A program made the translations under genes and the position numbers. From contig NZ_CP089312.1 of assembly GCF_021545335.1 (NCBI RefSeq), forward strand, positions 5,394,001 through 5,458,000: 64,000 nt of DNA, read 5' to 3'. Below, piece by piece: positions 26,122 through 33,621 of this stretch (position 1 is its first letter; each line of letters opens with the position of its first letter). The notes beneath the pieces are model-generated. The model was not told the DNA's origin, ran no database searches, and saw only the letters and a list, made by a program, of their open reading frames with translations. The stretch comes from Streptomyces sp. GQFP (GTDB taxonomy: Bacteria; Actinomycetota; Actinomycetes; Streptomycetales; Streptomycetaceae).

Positions 26122-26436
26122 CTATCCGCACTCCAGAGCGAGCCCGTGGAGGGCGTGACTGTCGAGGCAGTAGTCGCGGTGGGTGCAGCTCGCGCATGCA
26201 CGGATGTGTGCCTGGTAGGTGTGAGCCGCCTTGCGGCCGGCGCAGGGGCGGCAGGCGCGCGGCCACCAGCGCTCCAGCTGCCCGGCGACGACGCTCAGTC
26301 GCGGCTCGAGGTCGATGTGGTCGTCGAGGGTCTGGCGGCACCACACGCACACCTTGCCCTCGACCCTCTTGCGGGACAGGCAGCCCGCGTGGGGTACGGG
26401 CAGCATCTGGGTGGCGTCGGCGAAGTCGGGATGCAC
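26122..26436 (-). CDS. small Cys-rich protein of integrative-element type
   Basis: 104 residues from a GTG at 26436, two bases after the upstream gene's stop; the longer frame to 26670 is antisense noise. Cysteine pairs VCVWCRQTL, ACRPCAGRK and CASCTHRDYC could bind zinc. Together with the next two genes and the GntR regulator it resembles the small-gene set common in actinomycete integrative elements. Function unknown. Confidence 0.6.
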   Translation of the reverse strand: MHPDFADATQMLPVPHAGCLSRKRVEGKVCVWCRQTLDDHIDLEPRLSVVAGQLERWWPRACRPCAGRKAAHTYQAHIRACASCTHRDYCLDSHALHGLALECG

Positions 26437-26438
26437 GG

Positions 26439-26651
26439 TCAGCTCGCGTCGGTCACCGGCCGGTCGGCGAACGGGACCAGGTCGTAGGCGACGCGGCAGG
26501 AGTGGCAGGCGAACGCGCCGACGCCGGGACCGGAGCCCTGCTCGTGCACCTGGATCAGTCGGACGCCCCGTGCGTGCCCGTCGTGCCACGCGCACCAGCC
26601 GTAGGCGGTGGGCTGCGCGGGGGTGTCGGTGGTCTGTGGGTTCTGGCTCAC
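26439..26651 (-). CDS. small zinc-ribbon-like protein
   Basis: 70 residues. Motifs YGWCAWHDGHARG and FACHSCRVAYDL give a C-x2-H and C-x2-C pair, typical of small Streptomyces mobile-element proteins with a zinc-ribbon look. Its ATG overlaps the stop of the upstream gene (ATGA at 26648-26651), and the next gene starts two bases after its own stop, so the three form one unit. Function unknown. Confidence 0.6.
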   Translation of the reverse strand: MSQNPQTTDTPAQPTAYGWCAWHDGHARGVRLIQVHEQGSGPGVGAFACHSCRVAYDLVPFADRPVTDAS

Positions 26652-26896
26652 TGTCGTGCCTCTCCGTCAAGCTCGGCCCAGATGGTGTCGGTCGTGTCCG
26701 TGCGGGCGTGTCCGTACCGGTCGGCTATCGCGAGGGCGGTGAGGATCGCCGTGCGTGTGGTGGGGGTGAGTTCGTCGGGGAGGTCCGCTTCGATGCGCAG
26801 TGCGCCGGTGTCGGTGTACTCGGTCCGCGGCTCGTTGCCGGTGGCCGCGGTGAGCATGCCGGCGAGTGCGGCAGCCTGCGCTTTCGAAGTGCGCAC
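26648..26896 (-). CDS. small helical protein, first of a three-gene unit
   Basis: 82 residues from a GTG at 26896. It is acidic and helical (SKAQAAALAGMLTAATG, LTPTTRTAILTALAIADRYG), with no cysteine pairs. It is divergently oriented from the GntR gene; the 109-bp gap is the likely control region, with TTGATCACGCC-like sequence near 26918. Its stop overlaps the following ATG. Function unknown. Confidence 0.6.
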   Translation of the reverse strand: MRTSKAQAAALAGMLTAATGNEPRTEYTDTGALRIEADLPDELTPTTRTAILTALAIADRYGHARTDTTDTIWAELDGEARQ

Positions 26897-27005
26897 AGCT
26901 CTCCCCTGGTAAGCGTTTGATCACGCCTCGTGATGCTGAGTATTCAGCTTCGACCTGATGGGTTAGCTTTGTCAATGTCGAAGCTCGACCCCCGGAGCGG
27001 CCCAA

Positions 27006-27770
27006 ATGCCACGAGACACTCCCTACTTGCAGGTCGCCGACGCCCTGCGCGCCCGCATCCAAGCGGGCGAATGGGCAGTGGGTGACAAGCTGCCGTCCCG
27101 GGCCCGGTTCGCCGAGGAGTACGGCGTCGGGCAGAGCGTCGCCCAGCGCGCCATGGAACGCCTCATCATCGAAGGCCTCCTCGAAGGCCGCGCCGGATCA
27201 GGCACCTACGTGCGCCGACCGCGCGAACGCCTGCGCATGGTCCGCTCCCGCCATCGCGAACGCCGCGGCGGATCTCCGTTCCGTGCGGACATGAAGGAGC
27301 AGGGCCGCGCCGGCACCTGGGAGTCCCGAACCACCGCCCGCACCCCGGCGCCCGAACACATCGCGGAACGCCTGGCGATCCAGCCCGGCGACCTGTGCGT
27401 GGTGACGCACTACGAGTTCCTCGCGGACGGCCTGCCCGTACAACTCTCCGAATCCTGGGAGCCGATGGCCGTCACGGACGGCACGCCGATCGTGCTGCCG
27501 GAGATGGGGCCGCACGCGGGCGCCGGTGTCGTCGAGCGGATGCGGTCCATCGGTGTCGTCATCGAGACGTCCGTGGAGGTGCCGCGCCCCGCGAGGGCGA
27601 GCCAGGAGCAGGCCAACCTGTTGGGCATTAGCGTCGGCGACCTGGTCACGGAGATCGAGCGCACCTACTACGACGTCGACGGCAGGCCGGTCGAGACCGC
27701 GGACATCGTCGTCGCCGACGTGCGCTGGGAGATCGCCTACGAGATCGGCATCGAGCAGCCCGACGACTGA
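27006..27770 (+). CDS. GntR-family regulator with UTRA domain
   Basis: 254 residues. Residues about 4-72 form the winged HTH (LQVADALRARIQAGEWAVGD, LPSRARFAEEYGVGQ, GLLEGRAGSGTYV). A UTRA-like ligand domain follows (ERLAIQPGDLCVVTHYEF, VEIERTYY-like DLVTEIERTYYDVDGRPVE). HutC/KorSA-type members repress conjugative-element genes in Streptomyces. It faces three small element-type genes and probably controls them from the shared 109-bp gap. The rest of the element (integrase, transfer genes) is missing. Confidence 0.85.
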   Translation: MPRDTPYLQVADALRARIQAGEWAVGDKLPSRARFAEEYGVGQSVAQRAMERLIIEGLLEGRAGSGTYVRRPRERLRMVRSRHRERRGGSPFRADMKEQGRAGTWESRTTARTPAPEHIAERLAIQPGDLCVVTHYEFLADGLPVQLSESWEPMAVTDGTPIVLPEMGPHAGAGVVERMRSIGVVIETSVEVPRPARASQEQANLLGISVGDLVTEIERTYYDVDGRPVETADIVVADVRWEIAYEIGIEQPDD

Positions 27771-27897
27771 GGGTACTCATCTCGCGAGTACCTCTGGATG
27801 CCCGAAAGCGGTCCCCCTGTGCAACCCCGCGGACTTCACAGGCATCTCACATCTACCACGCTGTAGGCATGAGCCTGCCCCGCCTGGAGGACCGCCC

Positions 27898-28215
27898 GTG
27901 CGCCTCGCCTCCCCATCGCTGATCGCCGTTTCCTTCATCGCCGCCCTATCGGGGTGCTTGCTGGAGGATGAGCCGGCATATCCCGGTCCCATCTCGTCGG
28001 AAGCCGGGCACACATATTCCGCCGAGCAGAGTGCCTACCTGGCGGCGGTACGTGACCTTGACTGGCCAGCTGGCATGACGGAGAAGGACGCGCTCTTCGC
28101 GGCCCTAGCCGTCTGTGCGAAGGAAAAGGAGGGAGTCACCGATGCCCCTCTGCTCGCTCACGAAGTCTCCGAGAACTTCGGCTTGGAGGGCGCTGACGTG
28201 ATCCACAGGTATTGA
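27898..28215 (+). CDS. small lipoprotein, DUF732-like
   Basis: 105 residues from a GTG at 27898 with CTGGAGG seven bases before it. The N-terminus LASPSLIAVSFIAALSGC is a lipoprotein signal ending in LSGC. The mature part YSAEQSAYLAAVRDLDWPAG ... LAVCAKEKEG resembles the short DUF732 helical domain of actinobacterial secreted proteins. It would be anchored to the outer face of the membrane. Follows the GntR gene by about 130 bp; function unknown. Confidence 0.65.
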   Translation: MRLASPSLIAVSFIAALSGCLLEDEPAYPGPISSEAGHTYSAEQSAYLAAVRDLDWPAGMTEKDALFAALAVCAKEKEGVTDAPLLAHEVSENFGLEGADVIHRY

Positions 28216-28224
28216 CAATTACTC

Positions 28225-28269
28225 GGGGCGGGGGGCGGGGGGCGGGGGGCGGGGGGCGTGGGGTGGGGG
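28225..28269 (+). repeat. G-run tract, possible G-quadruplex
   Basis: Repeated GGGGGGC units, then GTGGGGTGGGGG, directly after the lipoprotein gene and before the convergent gene's end. At least six runs of four or more G with one- or two-base spacers, which meets the usual quadruplex pattern. Such tracts also expand and contract by slippage. Confidence 0.75.
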
Positions 28270-28275
28270 CCCAAC

Positions 28276-29031
28276 TCATTCCTCGTTCAGGAGTTCAGCC
28301 GCGGCCTTCGGATCCATGAGGGTCGACCAGGCTTGCTCGGCGGGAAGGAGGGGGCGGCTGGGGAGGGCGTACTCGGGGTACCAGATGGTGGGATCGCAGC
28401 CGGGGACATGGCGCAGGATGACAGCGATGAGATCGTCGGGGACGGAGCCGGTGATGCGCACCGCGGCATAGGTCTCATGGCCGTCGTCGGCGCGTACGAC
28501 GATGCCGAGGCGGAAGGTGGGAAAGTCGGCGGCGTGTTCATGCCCGTCCTGCAGTGATCCACGAGCCAGCTCCCGAACAGCCGCAGCGAGATGGCGGACA
28601 AGCCGGGCACCGGCTTCGAGTTGGTAGCGGTCACGGTCGTTCTGGTCAGGGAGGAGATGCCCGACGTACGTTGTGGTGCTCAGGGGCTGGCGGTTATCGG
28701 CGTTGTAGCGGGCTCGTGCAGCCCTCGCGGTCGTCTCCATGGCTGAGTAGAAGTCGTCTGGTGACCCGTCCTCGCGTTGCCCGGCAGCGATGAGCCAGGG
28801 CAGATCCTCGTCGGTCCAGACCGCTCCGCGCCAGCGTCGGACCTTGACTTTGAAGTGCACCTCATCATCGACCGAGCGGATTCGCTCATGTCCGGCCTCG
28901 TCGTCGGCGAAGTGTTCCCTGGCCTTGGCCAGGATCGGATGATCCAGCTCATCCAGCGGTTCCCGGGCTGACGGAAGCGGTAGTTTCAGGTCCTCGCGGA
29001 GTGCGCGGAGGGTGGGGCGAGCGGGCTGCAC
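28276..29031 (-). CDS. hypothetical protein paired with an RHH-like gene, possible toxin
   Basis: 251 residues from a GTG at 29031, three bases after the stop of the upstream small gene. The sequence is mixed alpha/beta with EVHFKVKVRRWRGAVWTDED, a long helix (YQLEAGARLVRHLAAAVREL), and FRLGIVVRADDGHETYAAVR. No known catalytic motif. The arrangement of a small DNA-binding-like protein followed tightly by a larger unknown protein is that of a type II toxin-antitoxin unit, which is the main reason for suggesting it. Confidence 0.6.
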   Translation of the reverse strand: MQPARPTLRALREDLKLPLPSAREPLDELDHPILAKAREHFADDEAGHERIRSVDDEVHFKVKVRRWRGAVWTDEDLPWLIAAGQREDGSPDDFYSAMETTARAARARYNADNRQPLSTTTYVGHLLPDQNDRDRYQLEAGARLVRHLAAAVRELARGSLQDGHEHAADFPTFRLGIVVRADDGHETYAAVRITGSVPDDLIAVILRHVPGCDPTIWYPEYALPSRPLLPAEQAWSTLMDPKAAAELLNEE

Positions 29032-29034
29032 GGA

Positions 29035-29331
29035 TCAGGCGTCCTCGCCTACTCCGCCGAGTTCCTTGATCCGTTCCGGTGAAAGTCCGGTGAGCAGTGA
29101 GACGCTCGATTCCACGGATCCGTCAAGCTTGCGCATCTTCTCCAGCATGCTGGCCCGAACCTCCTCACGGCGGATCTCCAAGTAGGTCCGGACGGCCTCC
29201 GCGACCAGGTCCTTCTTCGTCATCCCCAGAAAGTGGGCGCCGTCGGCGATCAGCTCGTCTATGGCCGCATCGACTTTCAACGGTGCTGTCGTCCGAGTTG
29301 TCCGACTACGGGCTTCCTCTGTGATCCTCAT
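29035..29331 (-). CDS. ribbon-helix-helix-like protein, possible antitoxin
   Basis: 98 residues from the ATG at 29331 (GTG at 29337 is possible; AGAGAGGG lies about ten bases before the ATG). A basic N-terminal strand (RSRTTRTTAPLKVDAAIDEL) is followed by a helix pair with GMTKKDLVAEAVRTYLEIRR, the usual second half of an RHH/CopG DNA-binding domain. It precedes the 251-aa gene with a three-base gap. Autoregulation from the promoter near 29345-29370 would fit the class but no operator is certain. Confidence 0.6.
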   Translation of the reverse strand: MRITEEARSRTTRTTAPLKVDAAIDELIADGAHFLGMTKKDLVAEAVRTYLEIRREEVRASMLEKMRKLDGSVESSVSLLTGLSPERIKELGGVGEDA

Positions 29332-29363
29332 GCTCACACCCTCTCTGGTACCAAAAGATACTC

Positions 29364-29680
29364 CTATTCTTCTCTGCTCACGAGTAATAGGTGGAAGCGA
29401 AGAGCCTGCTCGACCTGCTTGTCGGTCTCGATAGGCACGGAGTTCGTCCCGCCGACGTGCCGGTTCTCGTCGGTGCGGGCCTAGGGTCGATGAACTGGGC
29501 GAGGCCGCCCTCGTAGTCGAGCCCGAAGTGCGACTGCGTCAGTGCTCGAAGGCGCGCTTCGACGCCCATGGCGTGGCCAGCGAGGGCACGATGGACTGCG
29601 TCGGCCGGATGGCCGCCTGCGCGTCCGACCCCGGCCGCCGTGCCATCCGGGTGGCGCCGGGATAACAGGCCAGTGGCCTC
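29364..29680 (-). pseudogene. frameshifted gene remnant A
   Basis: The minus strand reads MGVEARLRALTQSHFGLDYE then GGLAQFID in one frame, and NRHVGGTNSVPIETDKQVEQ with ALRFHLLLVSREE and a stop at 29364 in another. The two pieces join after a frameshift near 29460-29480. No start codon is clear. The protein family is not recognised. It lies just upstream of the possible toxin-antitoxin pair on the same strand. Confidence 0.4.
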
Positions 29681-29734
29681 TAGCCATGAGAAAAGCCCCA
29701 ACCGGGCGGCGCGGGGCGAAGGGGCGGGCAGCAG

Positions 29735-30240
29735 CTACGCGTTGGGCATGATCCGTTCCACGTAGGAGCAGGTTCGGGTCGCGATGGTCACCTGGAAGTC
29801 CGGGGAGACATTGACGACGTCGACGAACTTCGGCCGATGCCGGCCATGTCGTCCGTCCCGGGGTGTCGGTGGACGCCGTCACGTCGAAGGTGACCGTGTC
29901 GTCGCCGACAGGGCCGTACTGTTCACGGTGGCCTTCCTGGCTCCGTGCCGGGCCCTGCTGGGTGCCGAGAGGTACGTCGGCACCCCTAGCCTCGATCATT
30001 CGCGCGCCCAGCAGGCTCGGTGGCCTTCGTGATGTAGCTGATCTTGAGTCCCGAGCTCGTTGTCGCCTGCCGGTGGTCACACGCTCGCGGGGCGCGCTGA
30101 AGATCTTCTGCTCCTGCTGTGGGGCGGATACCGGCCGACGGCGAAGCTTTTGTCCGGGACGGTGACCTGGATGCCGGGCAGTGGATTCCGGAGGGTCCGC
30201 AGACGCCGTGACCTGTCGGATTGAGTACGCGTACTCAGCC
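29735..30240 (-). pseudogene. degenerate gene remnant B
   Basis: A coherent protein end is visible on the minus strand: VNVSPDFQVTIATRTCSYVE, then RIMPNA and a stop at 29735. Upstream, in other frames, come GDDTVTFDVTASTDTP, RMIEARGADVPLGTQQ and IQVTVPDKSFAVGRYP. Several frameshifts would be needed to join them. No intact gene exists between 29.4 and 30.27 kb. Origin unknown. Confidence 0.35.
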
Positions 30241-30272
30241 GCCGCCGTCCGCCTGGATGGCAGAGTTGCTCC

Positions 30273-30827
30273 ATGCCCACTTCAACGTCCGTCCAGCGCA
30301 CGGTACTTGTCGGTGCGGTCCTCGTTCTGACGCTCGGAGCCTGCGGTCAGCAGAGGGCCTCGGACTCTGCGGCCGGGGCCGGCTCCAGCGCCTCGCCCAG
30401 TGCCCCGGGAGCCTCTCCGTACGTGGAGCCGGGGGCCGGTGACGGGGCTCCGCACTACAACGAGAACAACGCCTACCGGCGAACGGGCGAGATGTCCCCC
30501 GCCCACGAGCGGGATGCCGAGCGGGATGCTGCCCGTATCGAGCCGGTGCTCAAGCGGCTGTGGGAGCAGGGGAAGTGGGACCCCGCGACCGTGCGCGCGG
30601 CGCTGCTCGAGCTCGGGTACGAGGAGGGGGACGACGCGCTGACCGTCCAGGAGATGTTCCGGCGTTTCAAGAACAACGAGTACTACACCCCCGAGGGGGC
30701 CATGGTCGGCCTGCGCGTCCACCCCGACGCCTGCGTCACCGCGTTCGTGCAGAAGTCCAACTACGGCGTGCAGACCAACGGCCCGTACCTGGAGACAGGC
30801 TGCTTCGAGCCTCCCTACGGGCACTGA
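30273..30827 (+). CDS. lipoprotein of unknown function
   Basis: 184 residues. The signal RTVLVGAVLVLTLGAC ends in a lipobox LGAC, followed by a Ser/Ala/Pro-rich linker. The mature domain contains RDAERDAARIEPVLKRLWEQ, ATVRAALLELGYEEGDDALT, and a C-terminal part with two cysteines (HPDACVTAFVQKSNYGVQT, LETGCFEPPYGH) that may form a disulphide outside the membrane. Codon use is normal for the genome. Isolated between a pseudogene region and an LRR remnant. Confidence 0.75.
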   Translation: MPTSTSVQRTVLVGAVLVLTLGACGQQRASDSAAGAGSSASPSAPGASPYVEPGAGDGAPHYNENNAYRRTGEMSPAHERDAERDAARIEPVLKRLWEQGKWDPATVRAALLELGYEEGDDALTVQEMFRRFKNNEYYTPEGAMVGLRVHPDACVTAFVQKSNYGVQTNGPYLETGCFEPPYGH

Positions 30828-30846
30828 GTGGACCGAAGAAGGGATT

Positions 30847-31020
30847 GGCCTGCCCCGACTGCGCCAGTTCGACGTGCGAAGCAACCGCCTCACGTGGCTG
30901 CCGGACTGGGTCGTCGACATGCCCGCGCTGGAGAAGCTGGAAGTGCGCTGGAACGCCTGCGAGCCCTCGCCGTCACTGCTGACCGAACTGGAGCGGCGAG
31001 GCTGTGTCGTTCTCGTGTAG
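30847..31020 (+). pseudogene. C-terminal remnant of a leucine-rich-repeat gene (copy 2)
   Basis: Reads LPRLRQFDVRSNRLTWLPDW, MPALEKLEVRWNACEPSPSL and a stop at 31020, clearly homologous to 25605-25778. Upstream sequence differs from copy 1, so the shared unit begins at the LRR tail. The similarity runs on for about 195 bp past the stop into the degenerate att copy. Confidence 0.75.
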
Positions 31021-31050
31021 ACCGAAAAGCTGCTGCTCGGCGGCCCGCCG

Positions 31051-31072
31051 TGCGTGAGCAATGCGTGAGTGG
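31051..31072 (+). repeat. third tandem 11-mer
   Basis: TGCGTGAGCAA then TGCGTGAGTGG and ATG, the counterpart of 25809-25830 with two changes. Lies within the second copy of the roughly 370-bp element-end repeat. Confidence 0.45.
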
Positions 31073-31185
31073 ATGATGTAGCAGGGGTCATCGCGGCGTG
31101 GACTGAGTACGGAGTGGAACCCGCCCTGACCAGGTGGTTCCGGACGCCGAAGAACCGTCCGGAACCACCCGGCAAGCTTTGGCCA

Positions 31186-31216
31186 GGACTTTTGAACCAT
31201 TGGTTGTGGGGCCGAG
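31186..31216 (+). repeat. degenerate att copy from tRNA-Lys
   Basis: GGACTTTTGAACCATTGG and TTGTGGGGCCGAG match the tRNA-Lys repeat except for four or five bases, then similarity stops. It is the far end of the decayed segment 25990-31216. An old or mutated attachment site is the simplest reading. Confidence 0.65.
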
Positions 31217-31312
31217 GTGCGTTACGGCGGATGAGTGGTCGTTGGCAGGGGCAAAGCAGGCCGCAAGGCAGCGCCATTGTGTACACATGGGACACTTGGT
31301 ACTCTCGCCTCT

Positions 31313-31579
31313 ATGACGCAGATGCCCATAGAGTCCATCCGCGCTGTCCGTGCTCACCTGGCCGAGGTGGTCGAGCGGGCCGATCGGGACGACATGCCGA
31401 CGGTCATCACCCGGCGGGGCAAGGAAGTGGCCGCCGTCGTGTCGATCGAGGTTCTGCGCAGGTACCAGGAGTGGGAAGAGCGCGAGATCAACCGGATCAT
31501 CGACGAGCGCATGGCGAATCGGGTCGCCGGTGTCCCGATCGAGGACGTCATGCGGGAGACGCTGGCGCGCGGTGAATGA
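31313..31579 (+). CDS. Phd/YefM-family antitoxin
   Basis: 88 residues from the ATG at 31313. The N-terminal Phd/YefM DNA-binding fold is plain: SIRAVRAHLAEVVERADRDD, TVITRRGKEVAAVVSIEVLR. The C-terminal helix (EEREINRIIDERMANRV) would wrap the toxin. It lies just ahead of a RelE/ParE-type toxin on the same strand. Such proteins neutralise the toxin and repress their own promoter. Located at the outer edge of the element-like region. Confidence 0.85.
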   Translation: MTQMPIESIRAVRAHLAEVVERADRDDMPTVITRRGKEVAAVVSIEVLRRYQEWEEREINRIIDERMANRVAGVPIEDVMRETLARGE

Positions 31580-31610
31580 GCACAATGAGCACAGGGCGAA
31601 TGAGCATGGC

Positions 31611-31874
31611 GTGAGTGAGTACCGCACTGTTTTCCGGCCCGAGGCCCAGGCCGAGCTCCGCAAGATCCCCCGTGACGCGGCGCTCCGCATCCTCGCCAAG
31701 CTGACGGAGCTGGAGACAGATCCGCTCGGCTTCAGCACCACGGCGCTCGTCTCCCAGCCGGAGAGACGCCGACTGCGCGTCGGCGACTACCGCGTCATCT
31801 ACACGATCGACAACGGGGAACTTGTTGTGTGGGTCGTTCACGTCGGGCACCGGTCCACGGTCTACGGCACCTGA
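31611..31874 (+). CDS. RelE/ParE-family toxin
   Basis: 87 residues from the GTG at 31611; a GTG at 31572 overlapping the antitoxin stop is an alternative. The family core is visible: YRTVFRPEAQAELRKIPRDA, LTELETDPLG, RRLRVGDYRVIYTID, VVWVVHVGHRSTVY. RelE-type members cut mRNA in the ribosome while ParE-type members poison gyrase; the arginine-rich RRRLRVGDYR and the final HRxxVY favour the RelE side. Partner of the preceding antitoxin. Complete. Confidence 0.85.
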   Translation: MSEYRTVFRPEAQAELRKIPRDAALRILAKLTELETDPLGFSTTALVSQPERRRLRVGDYRVIYTIDNGELVVWVVHVGHRSTVYGT

Positions 31875-31921
31875 ACAGCTAGCTACCTGGCTACCTGGCC
31901 ACCTGGCCACCCGGCCGATCT

Positions 31922-32416
31922 TCAGCGGTGCTTCCTCAACCGCCGGATGATCAGCAGCGCCACGGCCGCGCCGGCGGCGATCAGCTGGGCGCGGTTTGCG
32001 CGGGCCGCCCGCATCCCCTGGTCCGCCTTCTCGCGTACCGGTTCCGGGGCCTTCTCCCGGGCCAGTTCGGCGACGTGCGCGGCCTTGTCGCGGACCTGTT
32101 CGGTGGCTGCTGCCGCCTTCTCGCGGACCTGCTCGGTCGCTGTCGCCGCCTTGGCGCGTACCGGCTCGGGGGTCCTGTCCTGCACTGCGTGGGCCGCCTG
32201 TGTGGCCTTGTCCCGGAGTTGGGTCGTGACCTGGGTGGTCTTCTCGGCGGCCTGTTGCCTGACGGTCGCCGGCTTCTCCTCCTGGGCCCGGGCCTTCTCC
32301 TCGGGTGCCTCGGCGGTGTCGCCGAGGTTCTCGGGGGTCGCCTCCACCCGTATGCGCAGTTCCTCCGGGGAAGGCGTCGCCGTCCCGTCGTCCGGCTGTG
32401 ACTTGTCCTCGGTCAT
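31922..32416 (-). CDS. DUF3618 protein
   Basis: 164 residues. The DUF3618 signature lies at the start (PEELRIRVEATPENLGDTAE). The middle is a long run of 11-residue-like amphipathic helices rich in Ala, Glu and Lys (ATATEQVREKAAAATEQVRD). One membrane helix, AQLIAAGAAVALLII, with a basic tail RRLRKHR closes the protein. Members are small envelope-associated proteins, often near YihY and phage-holin-like membrane genes. Same orientation as the YihY gene 154 bp upstream. Confidence 0.8.
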   Translation of the reverse strand: MTEDKSQPDDGTATPSPEELRIRVEATPENLGDTAEAPEEKARAQEEKPATVRQQAAEKTTQVTTQLRDKATQAAHAVQDRTPEPVRAKAATATEQVREKAAAATEQVRDKAAHVAELAREKAPEPVREKADQGMRAARANRAQLIAAGAAVALLIIRRLRKHR

Positions 32417-32570
32417 CGCTGTGCCCTCTCCTTGGTCGCGGTCGCATCCGCCCTGACGCTGTCCATGTCCATGTCCATGGTTCGCTCGGACGCCGTCGGG
32501 GGAGTGCCTGGCCGAACCGCTCCTGCCGAGCGCCGAGCGCCGAGCGCCGCCATCGGCGCGGTGACGGCCG

Positions 32571-33554
32571 TCAGGACACCGGTGCGTTCAGCGGATCGGG
32601 TGTGCGAGTACCCCCGTATCCCCGCCTCACCCCGCCGCGTTGGCGGGTCAGTTCCGCGTCGCACTCCAGGCCCAGCAGGATCGCCAGATTGGTGATCCAG
32701 AGCCAGATCAGGAAGATGATCACGCCGGCGAAGGTGCCGTAAGTCCTGTTGTACGAGGCGAAGTTCGCCAGGTACACCGCGAAGCCTCCGGAGGCGGCCA
32801 TCCAGATCGCCAGCGCCAGGAAGCTGCCCGGTGTGATCCAGCGGAAGCCGCGGCCCTTCGGGTGAGGGGCCGCCCAGTACAGGATCGCGATCATGACCGT
32901 GACCACCACCGCGAGCCCCGGCCACTTCGCGATCGACCACACCGCGAGCGCCGTGTCGCCGAACCCCAGTGCGGTGCCGACCTGTTGGGCCAGGTCGCCG
33001 GTGAACACGACGGTCACCGCGCTGACCACGGCCAGGACCATCAGGGCCAGCGTCACGCCGACGCGGACCGGCAGCACCTTCCACACCGGACGGCCCTTCG
33101 GGACGTCGTAGATCGTGTCGGCGCTCCTGATGAACGCGGCGACATAGCCCGAGGCCGACCACACCGCGACGAACAGGCTCAAGGCCGCCATGACCGAGCC
33201 GATTCCCGTGGTGCCCTCCATCTGCGACACCGCGTCGTGCAGGACCTCCCTGGCCGAACCCGGGGCCAGGCTCTGGATGTTGTCCAGCACGCGTTGCGAC
33301 GCCGACCGGCCCATGAGCCCGAGCACGGAGACCAGCAGCATCAGCGCCGGGAACAGGGCCAGGATGCCGTAGTAGGTCAACGCCGCGGCCCGGTCGGCCA
33401 GTTCGTCCTTGCCGAACTCCTTCGCGGTGCCCTTCAGTACCGTCCACCAGGAGGGCCTGGGCGGCGGGGCTGCGACTGTGTCCGGCCCGGCCTCGGGTGT
33501 CCCGTCGTGCCCGCCGTGTCCGCCGTGTCCGTGCTGCTTCAGCATCCGTGGCAT
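32571..33554 (-). CDS. YihY/UPF0761-family inner-membrane protein
   Basis: 327 residues with six or so membrane helices and the family signatures DELADRAAALTYYGILALFP, VWSASGYVAAFIRSADTIYD, GFRWITPGSFLALAIWM and NRTYGTFAGVIIFLIWLWI. The N-terminus is His/Gly-rich. The tail (AELTRQRGGVRRGYGGTRTP) is short and unlike the usual acidic end of actinobacterial members. Once misnamed ribonuclease BN, the family has no proven function. A second ATG at 33545 is possible. Confidence 0.85.
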   Translation of the reverse strand: MPRMLKQHGHGGHGGHDGTPEAGPDTVAAPPPRPSWWTVLKGTAKEFGKDELADRAAALTYYGILALFPALMLLVSVLGLMGRSASQRVLDNIQSLAPGSAREVLHDAVSQMEGTTGIGSVMAALSLFVAVWSASGYVAAFIRSADTIYDVPKGRPVWKVLPVRVGVTLALMVLAVVSAVTVVFTGDLAQQVGTALGFGDTALAVWSIAKWPGLAVVVTVMIAILYWAAPHPKGRGFRWITPGSFLALAIWMAASGGFAVYLANFASYNRTYGTFAGVIIFLIWLWITNLAILLGLECDAELTRQRGGVRRGYGGTRTPDPLNAPVS

Positions 33555-33621
33555 TCCGTACGGATATCCGGCTGAGCGGCAGTCATACCCGAGCGGCAGT
33601 CATACCCGTCGCCAGCGGCTG

